The translations under genes and the position numbers were made by a program. DNA of 29,373 bases from Planctomycetota bacterium (GTDB lineage: Bacteria; Planctomycetota; Phycisphaerae; Phycisphaerales; UBA1924): assembly GCA_023432465.1 (NCBI GenBank), contig JAEYUO010000146.1, positions 1-29,373 of the forward strand. The letters are read 5' to 3'. Each line of letters begins with the position of its first letter. Within the stretch, counting starts at the first letter, position 1. Of the stretch, positions 14,447 through 24,200 are shown one piece after another. The notes beneath the pieces were generated by a model. It was not told where the DNA came from, made no database searches, and saw only the letters and a list, made by a program, of their open reading frames with translations.

Positions 14447-16942
14447 TCAAGGACTGCGGGCGGCCTGTTCGGCCTCGGTGCGCTCAGAATCGGTGAGGCC
14501 GCGGGCGGCTTTGTCCAGCCGCATGAGGGGGTCAAGCTCAAGGACTTTATGGGCCCACCGGGCGGCGTTCGCCGGATCGCCGATTTGGGTGTAGACCCTC
14601 ATGAGGCGGAGGGCGATCTCCAGGTTGTACGGGTCGAGGTCCGCAGCCCGCTTCAGGGCGGCAGCAGCGAGGGTGAGGCGGAAGCCTTGCAGGCCCCGGT
14701 CGTCGGTGTTGCGGGCGGATTCTGACCAGGCGATGGCGAGCCATCGCCCCTCGGGCGCGGGGGTGCGGGAGTGCGTGTCGGCAGGAGCGGGGGGGGCGGG
14801 GTCAGCCAACTCCAAAGCGGCGATGGATTCTCCAAGGAGCTTTCCGGCGAGCGTGGCATCGCCCGCCGCGTTTGCCGCCGCGGCAGCGCGGATGAGGAGG
14901 CGGCTGGCCTCTCGGCGAACGCGCCATTCGGATGGTTCGATGCGGGCGGCAGCGCGGAGGGCGGCGGCGGCATCGGCGAGCGCGAGGGATTCGAGACTGG
15001 CCATCGCGGTCCGCAACTCATCGGTGTTGCGCGGGGGGGCGTGCCGGCCAGGCTCGCGGCGGGCGAGGGCGGCGGAGAGGGAGGCGGCGATGGCGGAGGG
15101 GTTCTCGGTTGAGGAACCGTCGGCGAGGCTCGCGAAGCGGGCGTTCAGGTCGGCAACATCGCCGAGCCGCGCGTTCGCGGCGAGGAGTGCGGACTGCCAG
15201 CGCCAGACTTGAGTTGGAGCGGAGAGCGCGATCGCCAGACAGGCGAGGATCGCGATGGGAATGGCGGTGATGAGGCGCGGGAGGCGTGTTGCGGAGTTGT
15301 CTGGTTCGGCAGGGGCGGCGGGGTCGCGGGGTGTGCCTGTGCACGCGAGGGCGAGCCAGAGCGCGATCAGGCCGACCGACTGCGGCCAGCTCGCGGCGAC
15401 ATCGATCTGGATGTGGGCCAGAAGAGCGGCCGCGCCCGCAGCGAAGGCGATGGGCCAGCTCGGGATCGCGCGGGCAAGGTTGAGCACGGCCCACGCGATC
15501 GCGCACCAGCCGAAGAGGCCCAGAAGCCGCACGAGCGCACCATCAGGCGTAACCGCGCCCCGTTCGAGCCACGCGGCCAGCAGCGTGGCGAGGCCGGGGA
15601 TGAGCAGGATGAGGCGGAGTTCGTTGCGGTCAGTCGGCGGTGGTAAAGGCGTGCTCGGTGGCGAAGCGGGGAGCGACGCTGTCGATGCGGTGAGCACGCG
15701 GCCGATTGCGGCGGCGGCAATGAGCACCACCGCGACCCACGCGAAGCCGGGAATGCCGAGATCCGCGAGCCAGTCGAGCGTGATGCTGTGGGGGCTGGTG
15801 ACCTCCTCGGGGCTGATGGGGGGCTTGGCGAGGAGGTACGCCTGCTGAAAGCCGTCGGGGCCGACACCCATCGGGTGCGCGGCGAAGATGCGCGCTGCGC
15901 CCTGCATATAGAACCAGCGAAAGAAGAGGCTCAACTCGCTCATTCTCTCACCGATCTGGCCGCGGATGAGGATGAGGGCGATCGGACCGACAACGGCGGC
16001 GAGGCCGAACACGGCGCCAAGAAGCGCGCGCACGCGCGGTGCGAGGGTCAGCTTTGTGCATGCGGCAGCAAGGAGGAGGCCGGTGAAGCCAACGGCCGCC
16101 GCGAGTGCGCCGCCCTTTGCACCAGCCGCGCTGAGGCCAAGGAGCGTGGCGAGCGCTGTCACGGCGAGAATGGCAGTGGGGACCGGGGTGAGCCTTGGTC
16201 GGCGCAGCTGCCCAATCGCCACAAACGCGGCGGCGGTGACCGTCGAAGCGGCCATGATGGTGGCAAAGACATTGGCGAGGCCGAACCAGCCGGTCGCCTC
16301 GGCCTGGAGAAGGCGGCGCTCGAACGCGCGCGCCATGGGTGTATCGGGCATCAGGCCCTGGCCCGCGAGGAAGCGGGCGGGGTTGGCGCGGTAGGCCTCG
16401 ACGGTTTGCGGGTGCTCGATGAAGACCTGCAGCGCGGCCTTGGCAAGCAGCATGCCGACAAAGCCGAGCAGGACCGCCGCGGCGATGCGGCGAAGGGAGT
16501 CATCGCGCCGGCAAAGCCACAGTGACACGCCGCCGAGCATGGCGGAGAGCCACGCGATGCCGATGCGGCGATCGCCCAGACTGCCTGCGCCACCAATGCC
16601 CGACCAGGTCGCCATATGCGCCAGCACACCTGCCGCGCCGATGGCCAGCAATGCGACCACTATTCCGTCCGCCCGGGTGGTGCGGCGCGGCGCACTGATC
16701 GCCATGACCGCCGCGCCCAGCAGCGCAACACAATCGAGTGTGATCGACTCGGCTGGGCCGATGCCGCTGAAGGGCACGGGCATGATGAGGGGGTCGAGGT
16801 CCCAGCCGGGCAGCATGCTGAGCAGGGACATCGCGCGGGCGAAGAGCGGGATGAGCAGCAGCGCGAGTCCGATGCGACGCATGATCGATGCGGCATCCGG
16901 GCTCGTGGCGTCGGCGTGTGTGGGGTTTGATGCGCGGGTCAC
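14447..16942 (-). CDS. O-antigen-ligase-like polytopic protein with C-terminal repeat region
   Basis: This 831-aa protein has about 12 hydrophobic helices in the first ~520 residues. The Wzy_C-type loop reads AAHPMGVGPDGFQQAYLLAKPP ... TSPHSITLDWLADLGIPGFAWV, including the conserved His and G-I-P-G. The C-terminal ~250 residues are soluble, Ala-rich helical repeats resembling TPRs (for example DPYNLEIALRLMRVYTQIGDPANAARWAHKVLELDP). Such proteins ligate or polymerise undecaprenyl-linked glycans at the outer face of the inner membrane. The start chosen is GTG 16942, whose GTGA overlaps the stop of the upstream wecA-like gene by 4 bp. ATG 16978 (40-bp overlap) and ATG 16882 are alternatives. The coupling suggests a shared glycan pathway. 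Confidence 0.8.
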   Translation of the reverse strand: MTRASNPTHADATSPDAASIMRRIGLALLLIPLFARAMSLLSMLPGWDLDPLIMPVPFSGIGPAESITLDCVALLGAAVMAISAPRRTTRADGIVVALLAIGAAGVLAHMATWSGIGGAGSLGDRRIGIAWLSAMLGGVSLWLCRRDDSLRRIAAAVLLGFVGMLLAKAALQVFIEHPQTVEAYRANPARFLAGQGLMPDTPMARAFERRLLQAEATGWFGLANVFATIMAASTVTAAAFVAIGQLRRPRLTPVPTAILAVTALATLLGLSAAGAKGGALAAAVGFTGLLLAAACTKLTLAPRVRALLGAVFGLAAVVGPIALILIRGQIGERMSELSLFFRWFYMQGAARIFAAHPMGVGPDGFQQAYLLAKPPISPEEVTSPHSITLDWLADLGIPGFAWVAVVLIAAAAIGRVLTASTASLPASPPSTPLPPPTDRNELRLILLIPGLATLLAAWLERGAVTPDGALVRLLGLFGWCAIAWAVLNLARAIPSWPIAFAAGAAALLAHIQIDVAASWPQSVGLIALWLALACTGTPRDPAAPAEPDNSATRLPRLITAIPIAILACLAIALSAPTQVWRWQSALLAANARLGDVADLNARFASLADGSSTENPSAIAASLSAALARREPGRHAPPRNTDELRTAMASLESLALADAAAALRAAARIEPSEWRVRREASRLLIRAAAAANAAGDATLAGKLLGESIAALELADPAPPAPADTHSRTPAPEGRWLAIAWSESARNTDDRGLQGFRLTLAAAALKRAADLDPYNLEIALRLMRVYTQIGDPANAARWAHKVLELDPLMRLDKAARGLTDSERTEAEQAARSP

Positions 16943-18105
16943 AGGGAGCTTCCGACCGCGGGCGGCGTGCGTGCCCATTCATACAGCGCGATGACCATCA
17001 GCACCAGTGACGTCTGTACGCCGACCAGCGCGGCCTGCCAGCCGTCCAGCTTCGGCATCGAGATCGCGCCGATGCAGGTGACGGCCGTGCAGCCATAGAT
17101 GATCAGGACCGCAGCACGCTTGCTGAGCCCGTGGCGCACGAGGCGGTGAGAGAAGTGCTGGAGATCGCCGACGAACGGGGAGCGTCCCTGCGAGAGACGG
17201 ATGATGGTGACGGAGGCGAAGTCGTAGAGCGGCACCGCCAGAACGATAAGCGGTGTGAGAACCGCCCATGCAGGCGCACCGAGGCCGCTGGACGCGCCGC
17301 CATCGGCCGCCGCGGTGGTACCGGTCCAGGTGATGCGAATCGACAGGAACGCGAGCAGGAACCCGACGACGAGCGAGCCGCCATCGCCCATGAAGACGCT
17401 TGCGCCGGTGCGTTTCCAGGGGAAGTTGAAGACGAGAAAACCCATCAGGGCCCCGACGACGAGGGCGAGCAGACCGGCGATAAACCAGTGCTGCGCGACG
17501 AGGGCAATCGCGAGCAGCGTCGCAGCGCAGATCGCGGCGATGCCGCCGGAGAGCCCATCCATGTTGTCCAGAAAGTTGAAGGAGTTGGTGATGATGACGA
17601 TCCAGAGGATCGTGAGCAGGACGGACACGGCGTATCCGCCGGGATAATGATCCAGAAGTTCGAGAAGGCGGGTGTTGGTGAGAGTGACCACCGCGGCGGC
17701 AATGATGAGCATCGCCGCGAGCTTGCTATAGGGGCCAAGGGGGCGGCGGTCATCAATCAGCCCGATGAGGTGGAGCGCAAACAGGCCGGCGAGAAGGGCC
17801 GCGGCATCGGGGAGGCGGGCGGTGAGGCCGGGGAGGTGGGGCTTGACGGCGGGAAGCTGCGCGGCAAGCGCCTCGGCCAAACCGGTCGAGAGCGCAAGCA
17901 TCGCTCCCGCAAGCGGGAGCGCAACACCGAGGAAGATGCCGATGCCTCCGGTGTTGGGAACCTTGCGGGGAGCTTCCTTGACCTGGCCTGCAACTCCGCC
18001 GCTATCGAGCGCGTTCAGGCGGTGGCCGAAGGCGCGGGCAAGCCACGTCGCGGGGATGGCGATGCCCACACCGATGAGAATCAGGATCGCGCAGAGCGAA
18101 GTCAT
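16939..18105 (-). CDS. WecA/MraY-type polyprenyl-phosphate sugar-1-phosphate transferase
   Basis: This 388-aa polytopic enzyme moves a HexNAc-1-phosphate from a UDP sugar to undecaprenyl phosphate, the first step of a lipid-linked surface glycan. The family motifs run in order: KVPNTGGIGIFLG, LIDDRRPLGPYSKL (Asp-Asp), TNSFNFLDNMDGLSGG, VFMGDGGSLVVGF, and the cytoplasmic SPFVGDLQHFSHRLVRHGLS with the H-x-x-H-R of WecA/TagO. The longer frame to 18201 would overlap the upstream crotonase gene. ATG 18105 begins a typical first membrane helix and has TAGACT 7 nt upstream. It is translationally coupled to the O-antigen-ligase-like gene. The sugar specificity is not deducible. Confidence 0.9.
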   Translation of the reverse strand: MTSLCAILILIGVGIAIPATWLARAFGHRLNALDSGGVAGQVKEAPRKVPNTGGIGIFLGVALPLAGAMLALSTGLAEALAAQLPAVKPHLPGLTARLPDAAALLAGLFALHLIGLIDDRRPLGPYSKLAAMLIIAAAVVTLTNTRLLELLDHYPGGYAVSVLLTILWIVIITNSFNFLDNMDGLSGGIAAICAATLLAIALVAQHWFIAGLLALVVGALMGFLVFNFPWKRTGASVFMGDGGSLVVGFLLAFLSIRITWTGTTAAADGGASSGLGAPAWAVLTPLIVLAVPLYDFASVTIIRLSQGRSPFVGDLQHFSHRLVRHGLSKRAAVLIIYGCTAVTCIGAISMPKLDGWQAALVGVQTSLVLMVIALYEWARTPPAVGSSL

Positions 18106-18112
18106 CGGACGG

Positions 18113-18118
18113 AGTCTA
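18113..18118 (-). promoter_or_regulatory. Putative -10 TAGACT, leaderless start of the wecA-like gene
   Basis: TAGACT is followed by 7 nt (CCGTCCG) and ATG 18105. No Shine-Dalgarno is present. It lies in the 64-bp spacer after the crotonase gene. Confidence 0.5.
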
Positions 18119-18169
18119 GCGGAATCGGGGGAAGTGCAGATCGCCCGCGGCGGGCGGGGCCGCGGACGA

Positions 18170-18904
18170 TCACCGCGTCCAGAGTTGGGTGAGGCGTTCA
18201 CGTTCCTCGGGCGAGCCGACCAGGGCCAGGGACGTGTTCAGGCCGCGGGACGTGCGGGCGGCATCGGCGGTAGAGTCGAGTTCGTTCATCCAGGCCTTGG
18301 TCACGCGGAGGCCGACGGAAGGCTTGGCGGCGAACTCGGCGGCGATGACGCGGGCGCGGGGGAGGACCTCGCGGGGCTCGGCAAGGCATTCGTGTGCGAG
18401 CCCGATGCGGTGGGCTTCGGTGCCGGAGATGAGGGCGGAATCGAGGGCACGGGCACGCGCCGCGGCGGGGCCGACCGCCGGCATCAGAAACGGCATGCTG
18501 ACGGCCGGCGAGATGCCGAGCTTCACAACCGGGTAGCCGAGCTTGCAGTCGGCGTGCGTGATGACGATGTCGCCGCCGCCGAGGAGTGCGCAGCCGCCGG
18601 CGATGGCCGCGCCGTGCACCGACATCACCACCGGAACAGCAATCGCGCGGAGCGCGGCGATCGCCGCTGAAAGTCCGGTGAGCAGCTCCCGCAGGGCATC
18701 GGAGTTCTCGCGGCAGAGCGACAGGTCGAAGCCGGCGCAGAACGCGTCACCTTCGCCGCACACGAGCACAACCTTCGCGGCGGGATCAATCGCCGCAATC
18801 GCGAGGCGCAGATCCGCGAGCATCGCGGGCGTCAGCGCGTTCTTCTTCTCGGGCCGCGCGAGGGTGATGGTCGCGATGTCGTTGTCGAGAGAAGAGCGGA
18901 TCAT
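18170..18904 (-). CDS. Enoyl-CoA hydratase/isomerase (crotonase) family protein
   Basis: This 244-aa protein has the crotonase fold. The N-terminus is ITLARPEKKNALTPAMLADL, the CoA/oxyanion loop is GEGDAFCAGFDLS, and the second oxyanion region is HGAAIAGGCALLGGGDIVIT. Its ATG overlaps the stop of the HMG-CoA lyase gene by 4 bp (ATGA), suggesting a joint role. In leucine breakdown the expected partner is methylglutaconyl-CoA hydratase. However, the two Glu positions used by hydratases appear as Ala (GGCALL) and Val (YPVVKLGISPA, where relatives usually have PEVKLG). So hydratase activity is uncertain and another crotonase reaction is possible. Confidence 0.85.
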   Translation of the reverse strand: MIRSSLDNDIATITLARPEKKNALTPAMLADLRLAIAAIDPAAKVVLVCGEGDAFCAGFDLSLCRENSDALRELLTGLSAAIAALRAIAVPVVMSVHGAAIAGGCALLGGGDIVITHADCKLGYPVVKLGISPAVSMPFLMPAVGPAAARARALDSALISGTEAHRIGLAHECLAEPREVLPRARVIAAEFAAKPSVGLRVTKAWMNELDSTADAARTSRGLNTSLALVGSPEERERLTQLWTR

Positions 18905-19857
18905 GCCACGCCGCCCCGATATGGATCCGCCGCAGCGCGGGCGCGGGAGGTATTGACGATCTCGCGGGCAAAGTCCGCCGCGGCCTCAAGCGCAGCCAGA
19001 TCGACCCCGGTCGTGAATCCTGCCCCATGCACGGTCCGCACCAGCGTTTCGGTCGAAATGTTCCCCGGCGCCCGCTTGCCCGGCGTGCTGGCATATGGGC
19101 ACCCGCCCAGCCCCGCGACCGATCCATCAAAGCTTGTCACGCCAAGATCAAGCGCAGCCTTCACACACTCCGCCGCGCGGCCGAACGTGTCGTGCAGATG
19201 CAGCGTCGTCAGCAACCCGCTCCGCCCGCGCGTCTCCGCGCTGACCCGCCGCAGCATCGCCCCAACCGTCTCAGGTGTCCCCGAGCCGATGGTGTCGCCG
19301 AGATCGAGGTCATCGATGCCAAGCTCGATCAACTGTGTCGCGACCCGGGCAACCGACTCGGGCGAAATCGGCCCCTCGAACGGGCACGCGATCACACACG
19401 AGATGTACCCCCGAACCGCCAGCCCCTCCCGCCGTGTGATCTCGACCACCGGCCGGAACCGCTCGATCGTCTCGGCGATCGTCGCGTTCGTGTTCTTCCT
19501 CGCGAATGTCTCGCTCGCCGCGGTGAAGACGCTCACCTTCGAGATGAGCTTGCCGTCAGTGCGGGCGTTGACATCGAGCACGCCCTGCATCCCCTTCTCG
19601 TTGGGAACGAGGGCCGAGAACATCGGCGACCGCTCCGCGAGGGAGGGACCAGACGCAACCGCCCCGAACACCTCCGCCGCATCCCCAAGCTGCGGCACCC
19701 ACTTCGCGCTGACGAAGCTGCTCACCTCGACCTCGTCTACGCCGGTCTTCGACAGCAGTTCGACAAGCCGGACCTTGTCGGCGGTGGGGATGACGCCGAC
19801 CTCGTTCTGCAGGCCGTCGCGCGGGGAGACATCGGTGATGCGGACTCGCGTGCTCAC
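18901..19857 (-). CDS. mvaB: Hydroxymethylglutaryl-CoA lyase
   Basis: This 318-aa TIM-barrel enzyme splits HMG-CoA into acetyl-CoA and acetoacetate, the last step of leucine breakdown. Motifs are SPRDGLQNE (residues 11-19, metal and substrate binding), SSFVSAKWVPQLGD, the metal-binding HLHDTFG, and the catalytic-Cys loop GLGGCPYA. That loop is followed by a slightly longer segment than in the human enzyme (STPGKRAPGN). The start is GTG 19857: a TACCAT hexamer lies exactly 6 nt upstream, and a start at the in-frame ATG 19908 would overlap argJ. It sits 19 bp after the argJ stop and is coupled to the downstream crotonase gene. The fold is shared with related aldolases, but the motif set favours HMG-CoA lyase. 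Confidence 0.92.
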   Translation of the reverse strand: MSTRVRITDVSPRDGLQNEVGVIPTADKVRLVELLSKTGVDEVEVSSFVSAKWVPQLGDAAEVFGAVASGPSLAERSPMFSALVPNEKGMQGVLDVNARTDGKLISKVSVFTAASETFARKNTNATIAETIERFRPVVEITRREGLAVRGYISCVIACPFEGPISPESVARVATQLIELGIDDLDLGDTIGSGTPETVGAMLRRVSAETRGRSGLLTTLHLHDTFGRAAECVKAALDLGVTSFDGSVAGLGGCPYASTPGKRAPGNISTETLVRTVHGAGFTTGVDLAALEAAADFAREIVNTSRARAAADPYRGGVA

Positions 19858-19863
19858 ACCCGC

Positions 19864-19869
19864 ATGGTA
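19864..19869 (-). promoter_or_regulatory. Putative -10 TACCAT, leaderless GTG start of mvaB
   Basis: TACCAT is followed by 6 nt (GCGGGT) and GTG 19857, inside the 19-bp argJ-mvaB spacer. It suggests that mvaB has its own promoter despite the tight spacing. Confidence 0.5.
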
Positions 19870-19876
19870 ACGCGGA

Positions 19877-21172
19877 TCACGTCGTGTAGTCCGCGTTGAT
19901 CCGCACATACTCCGCGCTCAGGTCGCAACCCATCATCCACGCGTGGCCGGGGCCATCGCCCACCGTGAGTTCGCACATCACCGGGTCGGTGTTCATCGCG
20001 GCGGCGAGGCGGGGATCGTTTTTGGCGAGGTCGGTCGGCACGCCGCCGCTGTAGACCTCGATGCCGCCGATGATGAGGGAGGTGTCGGCGGGGTTGAACA
20101 TGATGCCGGCGTTCCCCGCCGCCGTCACGATGCGCCCCCAGTTGGGGTCCCGCCCGTGGATGGCGCACTTCACCAGCGGCGAATCGACCACGGCCCGGGC
20201 CATCGCCGCCGCCTCCTCGTTGGTGCGAGCGCCGCGGACCTCGATGCGGAAAAGCCGCGTAGCGCCCTCGCCATCGCGGACGACCTTGGTGGCAAGCTCT
20301 TGGCACAGGCTGGTCAGGGCGGCACGGAAGACGTGGAACTCGGGGTCATCGCGGTGGAACGGGCCGACGGGCGCTGCGCCGCTGGCCAGCAGGAGAACAG
20401 TGTCCGAGCAGGAGGGATGGGCATCGACGCTCACGCAGTCGAAGCTCTCGCGGCAGGCATGCTGGAGCGCGAGTTGAAGGCAGGCGCGGTTCACGCAGGC
20501 GTCGGTGGTGATGAACGCGAGCATCGTGCCGTGGGGGGAGCCGCCGGTATCCGCCGCGGAATCCATCCGCGGGGCGATCATGCCGGAGCCCTTGGCGATC
20601 GCGCCGATGTGGACGGCGTGGCGGCGGACCTCGATCTCCCTGTGCGCCTGCTTGGGGACGAGGTCTGTGGTCATGATGGCGTGCGCCGCTTCGGCATCGG
20701 CATCATGGCCGCGGGCCAGGGAGCTCACCAGCGCGGGCAGGGCGGCCTCGATCTTGCCCACCGGCAGTCGGTGGCCGATGACGCCGGTCGATGACGGCAT
20801 CACCTCGTCGTGGGAGCAGCCGATGAGGCCCGCGGCCATGCGCATGGTCACCTTGGCATCCTGGACACCCGCCTCGCCGGTCGCGGCGTTGGAGCAGCCC
20901 GCATTGATCAGCACGGCGCGGAGGGGGTTGGCCTGCCCAGCGAGGTGCCTTTCACGCCACGCGCGGCCGATCTCAATGGGCGCGCCGACGACGGCGTTGC
21001 GCGTAAAGACCGCGGCGGAAGCGAGGCGGGATTCGATGGTTGCGCCGTGCCCCTTGAGCGCGAGGGGCGTGAGGGCATCGCAGACGATGAGCGCCAGGTC
21101 GGGCTTGCCGGAGGGCTTGATGCCCGCGGTGGCGGCTGCGGCGCGGAACCCGAGCGGGCGGGTGATCGACAA
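19877..21172 (-). CDS. argJ: Bifunctional ornithine acetyltransferase / N-acetylglutamate synthase
   Basis: This 431-aa enzyme recycles acetyl groups between acetylornithine and glutamate in arginine biosynthesis, and may also use acetyl-CoA. The ArgJ proenzyme cleaves itself before a Thr. Here KGSGMIAP is followed by PHGTMLAFITTDA, so the new N-terminal Thr is in HGTMLAF. Also visible are INAGCSNAATG near the N-terminus, and AIHGRDPNWGRI and the Asn/Tyr-containing end INADYTT, all typical. The start is TTG 21172, supported by GGAG 7 nt upstream and by MSITRPLGFRAAAATAGIKPSGKPDLAL matching family N-termini in spaced pieces. The same frame runs on upstream to 21766, but that part is the antisense shadow of lptD and is not coding. 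Confidence 0.95.
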   Translation of the reverse strand: MSITRPLGFRAAAATAGIKPSGKPDLALIVCDALTPLALKGHGATIESRLASAAVFTRNAVVGAPIEIGRAWRERHLAGQANPLRAVLINAGCSNAATGEAGVQDAKVTMRMAAGLIGCSHDEVMPSSTGVIGHRLPVGKIEAALPALVSSLARGHDADAEAAHAIMTTDLVPKQAHREIEVRRHAVHIGAIAKGSGMIAPRMDSAADTGGSPHGTMLAFITTDACVNRACLQLALQHACRESFDCVSVDAHPSCSDTVLLLASGAAPVGPFHRDDPEFHVFRAALTSLCQELATKVVRDGEGATRLFRIEVRGARTNEEAAAMARAVVDSPLVKCAIHGRDPNWGRIVTAAGNAGIMFNPADTSLIIGGIEVYSGGVPTDLAKNDPRLAAAMNTDPVMCELTVGDGPGHAWMMGCDLSAEYVRINADYTT

Positions 21173-21179
21173 GGTTCGG

Positions 21180-21183
21180 CTCC
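21180..21183 (-). promoter_or_regulatory. Shine-Dalgarno GGAG supporting a TTG start for argJ
   Basis: GGAG, 7 nt, then TTG 21172. It decides the start in a frame that is open far upstream. A TACGCT near 21228 might be the -10 of a leadered transcript. Confidence 0.6.
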
Positions 21184-21272
21184 GAGGAAGGGGGCGCGAG
21201 GGAGTGGACTGCGGTTCAAGCGTATCCGTTGCGGGCGATCGCGTGCAGGGGCCGGGGGGGCGGGAAGCGGGG

Positions 21273-24200
21273 CTAGCGACCGAGGCCGCGGAGGCGGTCG
21301 AGCTGGTCCTGCCGGATGCCCTGCGGCTCGAAGACGACACCGATACCGGTTTCGTCGGCGATGTTGTCGTAGCTGAGGGAGACGCCGAGCGTGACTTCCG
21401 GGCCGCGCCGGCGAATGGTGGTGTTGACGCGCTGGAAGTCCTCTTCATCGGTGTCGTAGGTGGCGCCGAGAGCGATGGCGTATCGGCGGGTAAGGGCGTA
21501 GGAAACGCCGAAGTCGAGGTAGGTGGTGTCCAGCGCGTTGATGTAGCGGACCTCGGCGAAGGAGGCAAACTCCGGGGAGTGCTGCACAAGTCCGCCGGCG
21601 GTGGTGCGTGCCGGCTGGCTGTCGTCAAAGTCATAGATCGTGCTGGCGGCGAGGGCGACGGCATCGGTGAGCTGCCAGGTCGTTTCGATGAGGCCGAACT
21701 CGCCGAGAAGGGAGTATTCCGGCCGGTAGTCGAAGAAGCGGCCGATGGGCGATTCGCGGTCGGCATCGGCGGAGCTGCTGATGTAGTCCGTGCGGAGTGT
21801 CAGGAAATCGACGCTGCGCCAGCGGCCGGGCCCGCCGCGCTGGGTCTGCCAGGTCTGGGTAATGCCCGCACGGACGGCCGCGCCGGTCGCGAGCGACTCG
21901 ACCTCGTCGTCGTAAACAGGGATGTCGCTCTGCGAGAGGTTCGCACCCGCGTACCAGACGGTGACGTTGGGCTCGATGATGTGGCGAGTGCGGTGCAGGT
22001 CGAACATGTCGGATTCGACGGAGTCGTCGATCCGGGTGATCTGGGTCGAGACGCGAAGACCGGCCGAGTACCACGTGCGGTAGGAGTCCTGCTCGGAATC
22101 GCCGGAGAACTCCTCGAAGGTCTCGTCATACGCGGTGAACCGCCCGACGACGAAGGGGTTGACCTTGAACGGCGCGAGGTCGAACGTGCCGACGAACTCG
22201 TGTCGGGTGTCGAAACGCATGACCTCGGACTCGTGGAGGCCCTGGGCACGGAGCCGGTCGGCGATCGACTCGTTCGGCGCGAGTCCGAAGGCGGCCATGG
22301 AGCGGCCGAGTGTGTCAAAGCCAAGCTCCGAGGCGGTGGGCTCGGTGAAGTTGAGCTGCATGCGCGAGGCGCGGTAGTCCGAGGAGTAGGTCAGCCAGCC
22401 GGGGGAGTTGCCGGCGAAGATGTCGTCGGCGAGCCGGGTGTAGCGCAGCTCAGGGAGCTTGTCGTTGTTGTAGCCGAGGCTCTGGAGCAGATACTGGTTC
22501 GGCGTGAAGTCGATGTGCTCCCCCTTGACCAGGAAGGAGAACACGGCGTTGTCATCCTGGCGGCGGAGGAAGGCCGCGTTGGTGAACTCGCGCCCGCTCA
22601 CCCCATACTCGCGGAAGAACGCATCGACGAACGTCTCGTCGGAGATCGTCCCGCCCTCAAGCTGGAGGGACCAGAACTCGTTGAGTTCCACGAGGTGCTC
22701 GGCAAGCACGATGCCGCGGAACTCGTGGTCGAATCCCTTCTTCGCGCCGCTGGACAGCGAGTCGCGCCCGAAGTCCGTGGGGAGGGTGTACGCGAGGATG
22801 CGCCCCTTGGCGTCGTCGCTCTGCCAGTCCCCCTCAGCACCGACCGCGGGGCCGCGATCAAAGTAAAGGTCGGCGAGGATGTTGAGATCGACGCCCTCGG
22901 GCTGCCGCACGCCGGTGACGCCGAAGTAGTCCCACGCGGTCTTGATGGCGGTCCCCGAGCCGGAGGAGCTCTCGAACCGCAGGTCCTTGAGCGGGAAGTT
23001 CTCCAGTTCGCCGCGGAAACGCGGATACCAGAAGATGGGCACGCCCGCGGCCTGCAGGGTGACGCCCTTGGCATCAAAGCGCGTGCGGGTGTCTTCATCG
23101 CCGGGTCCGCCAAGGCCCGGCGCGCCCTCGCGGCCGATCCCCGCATCGCCATCGCCCCCGCCGGCGGTCCGCGGCACGCTCTGCTGCGTAATCGTCACGC
23201 TGGTGGTGCCGATCTGCAGCAACGGGTTGAAGAAGGAAGTGGTCGCGAGCCGTGCCCGCCGGGTCTCCCACTGCTGCGCGGATTGCTGGCGGATCTCCTT
23301 CGCGCGGACGTAGATCGGCAGGCCGCGGCGGGACTCATAGGTGCTGAACACGGCATCGACCATGGTCGCTCGGTTGGCCTGCACGTCGTAGTAGACGCGC
23401 GGGCCGCGCAGCGTATAGGTGCCATCGGAGGCCACGACATCGCCCTCGAGGTAGATGCCCTTGACGCGATCGACATCGAAGCGGAGGAGTTCGGAGAGGG
23501 GCCCGGGCTCGAGGAAGACGACCGCGCGCTGCGCGTTGATCTGCAGCGTGCGATTCCGCGAGAGCTGCTGGTACTGGAGCATCACACCGCCGGAGAGCAT
23601 AACCGTTGTGTCCTGCCCGTCGGTCCCGGCGAAGACGCGGACGGCCTCTCCCTCATCGGGCGGCGCGCCGGGCTCGGGCTGGTGGCGGTTGGTGCCCACG
23701 GCGAAGGTGATGACGCCGTCCTTGCCGAAGATGGGTTCCTGGCGATCGGGCTCAGGATCCACGGGCGCAGGAGGCGTTGCGCCGACGAGGGGGGAGTTGG
23801 GCTCGAACGGACGGTCCACACCGGGCCGGCGCGGGCCGGAGGCCGCGGGCTGCGCCCCGCTGCCCGAGGGGGCAAAGCCGGCCTGCTCGCGAAGGAACTC
23901 AGCGAGCCTGCGTTCGCCCTCGCGGACAAACGGCGCATCGGGGCCGTCGGGTCGCCCCTTGACAAGGGCATCGAAGCGGACGTTGAGCTCCCCCCGCAGC
24001 ACGCCCGTGACCAGCAGTCGGTCGCCCGCCTGCGAGAAGCCCGCCTCGGCTCCGGGGTCCGAAACGCGGTCGAAGTAGATGGCGATCTGGCGGATGGGGG
24101 CGCGGTCGGCATCGCCCTGCGTGAGCTGCTCGATCCACACGACGGCCTGGGCCGCGCTGAACCGGTACGTGCCGATGTCGGCGCGGACATCCCCCTGGAT

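Noticed and set aside
19877..21766. 629-residue version of argJ with a long N-terminal extension
   Set aside because: The first ~198 codons are the antisense shadow of lptD; the ArgJ family starts at the TTG at 21172, which has a Shine-Dalgarno.
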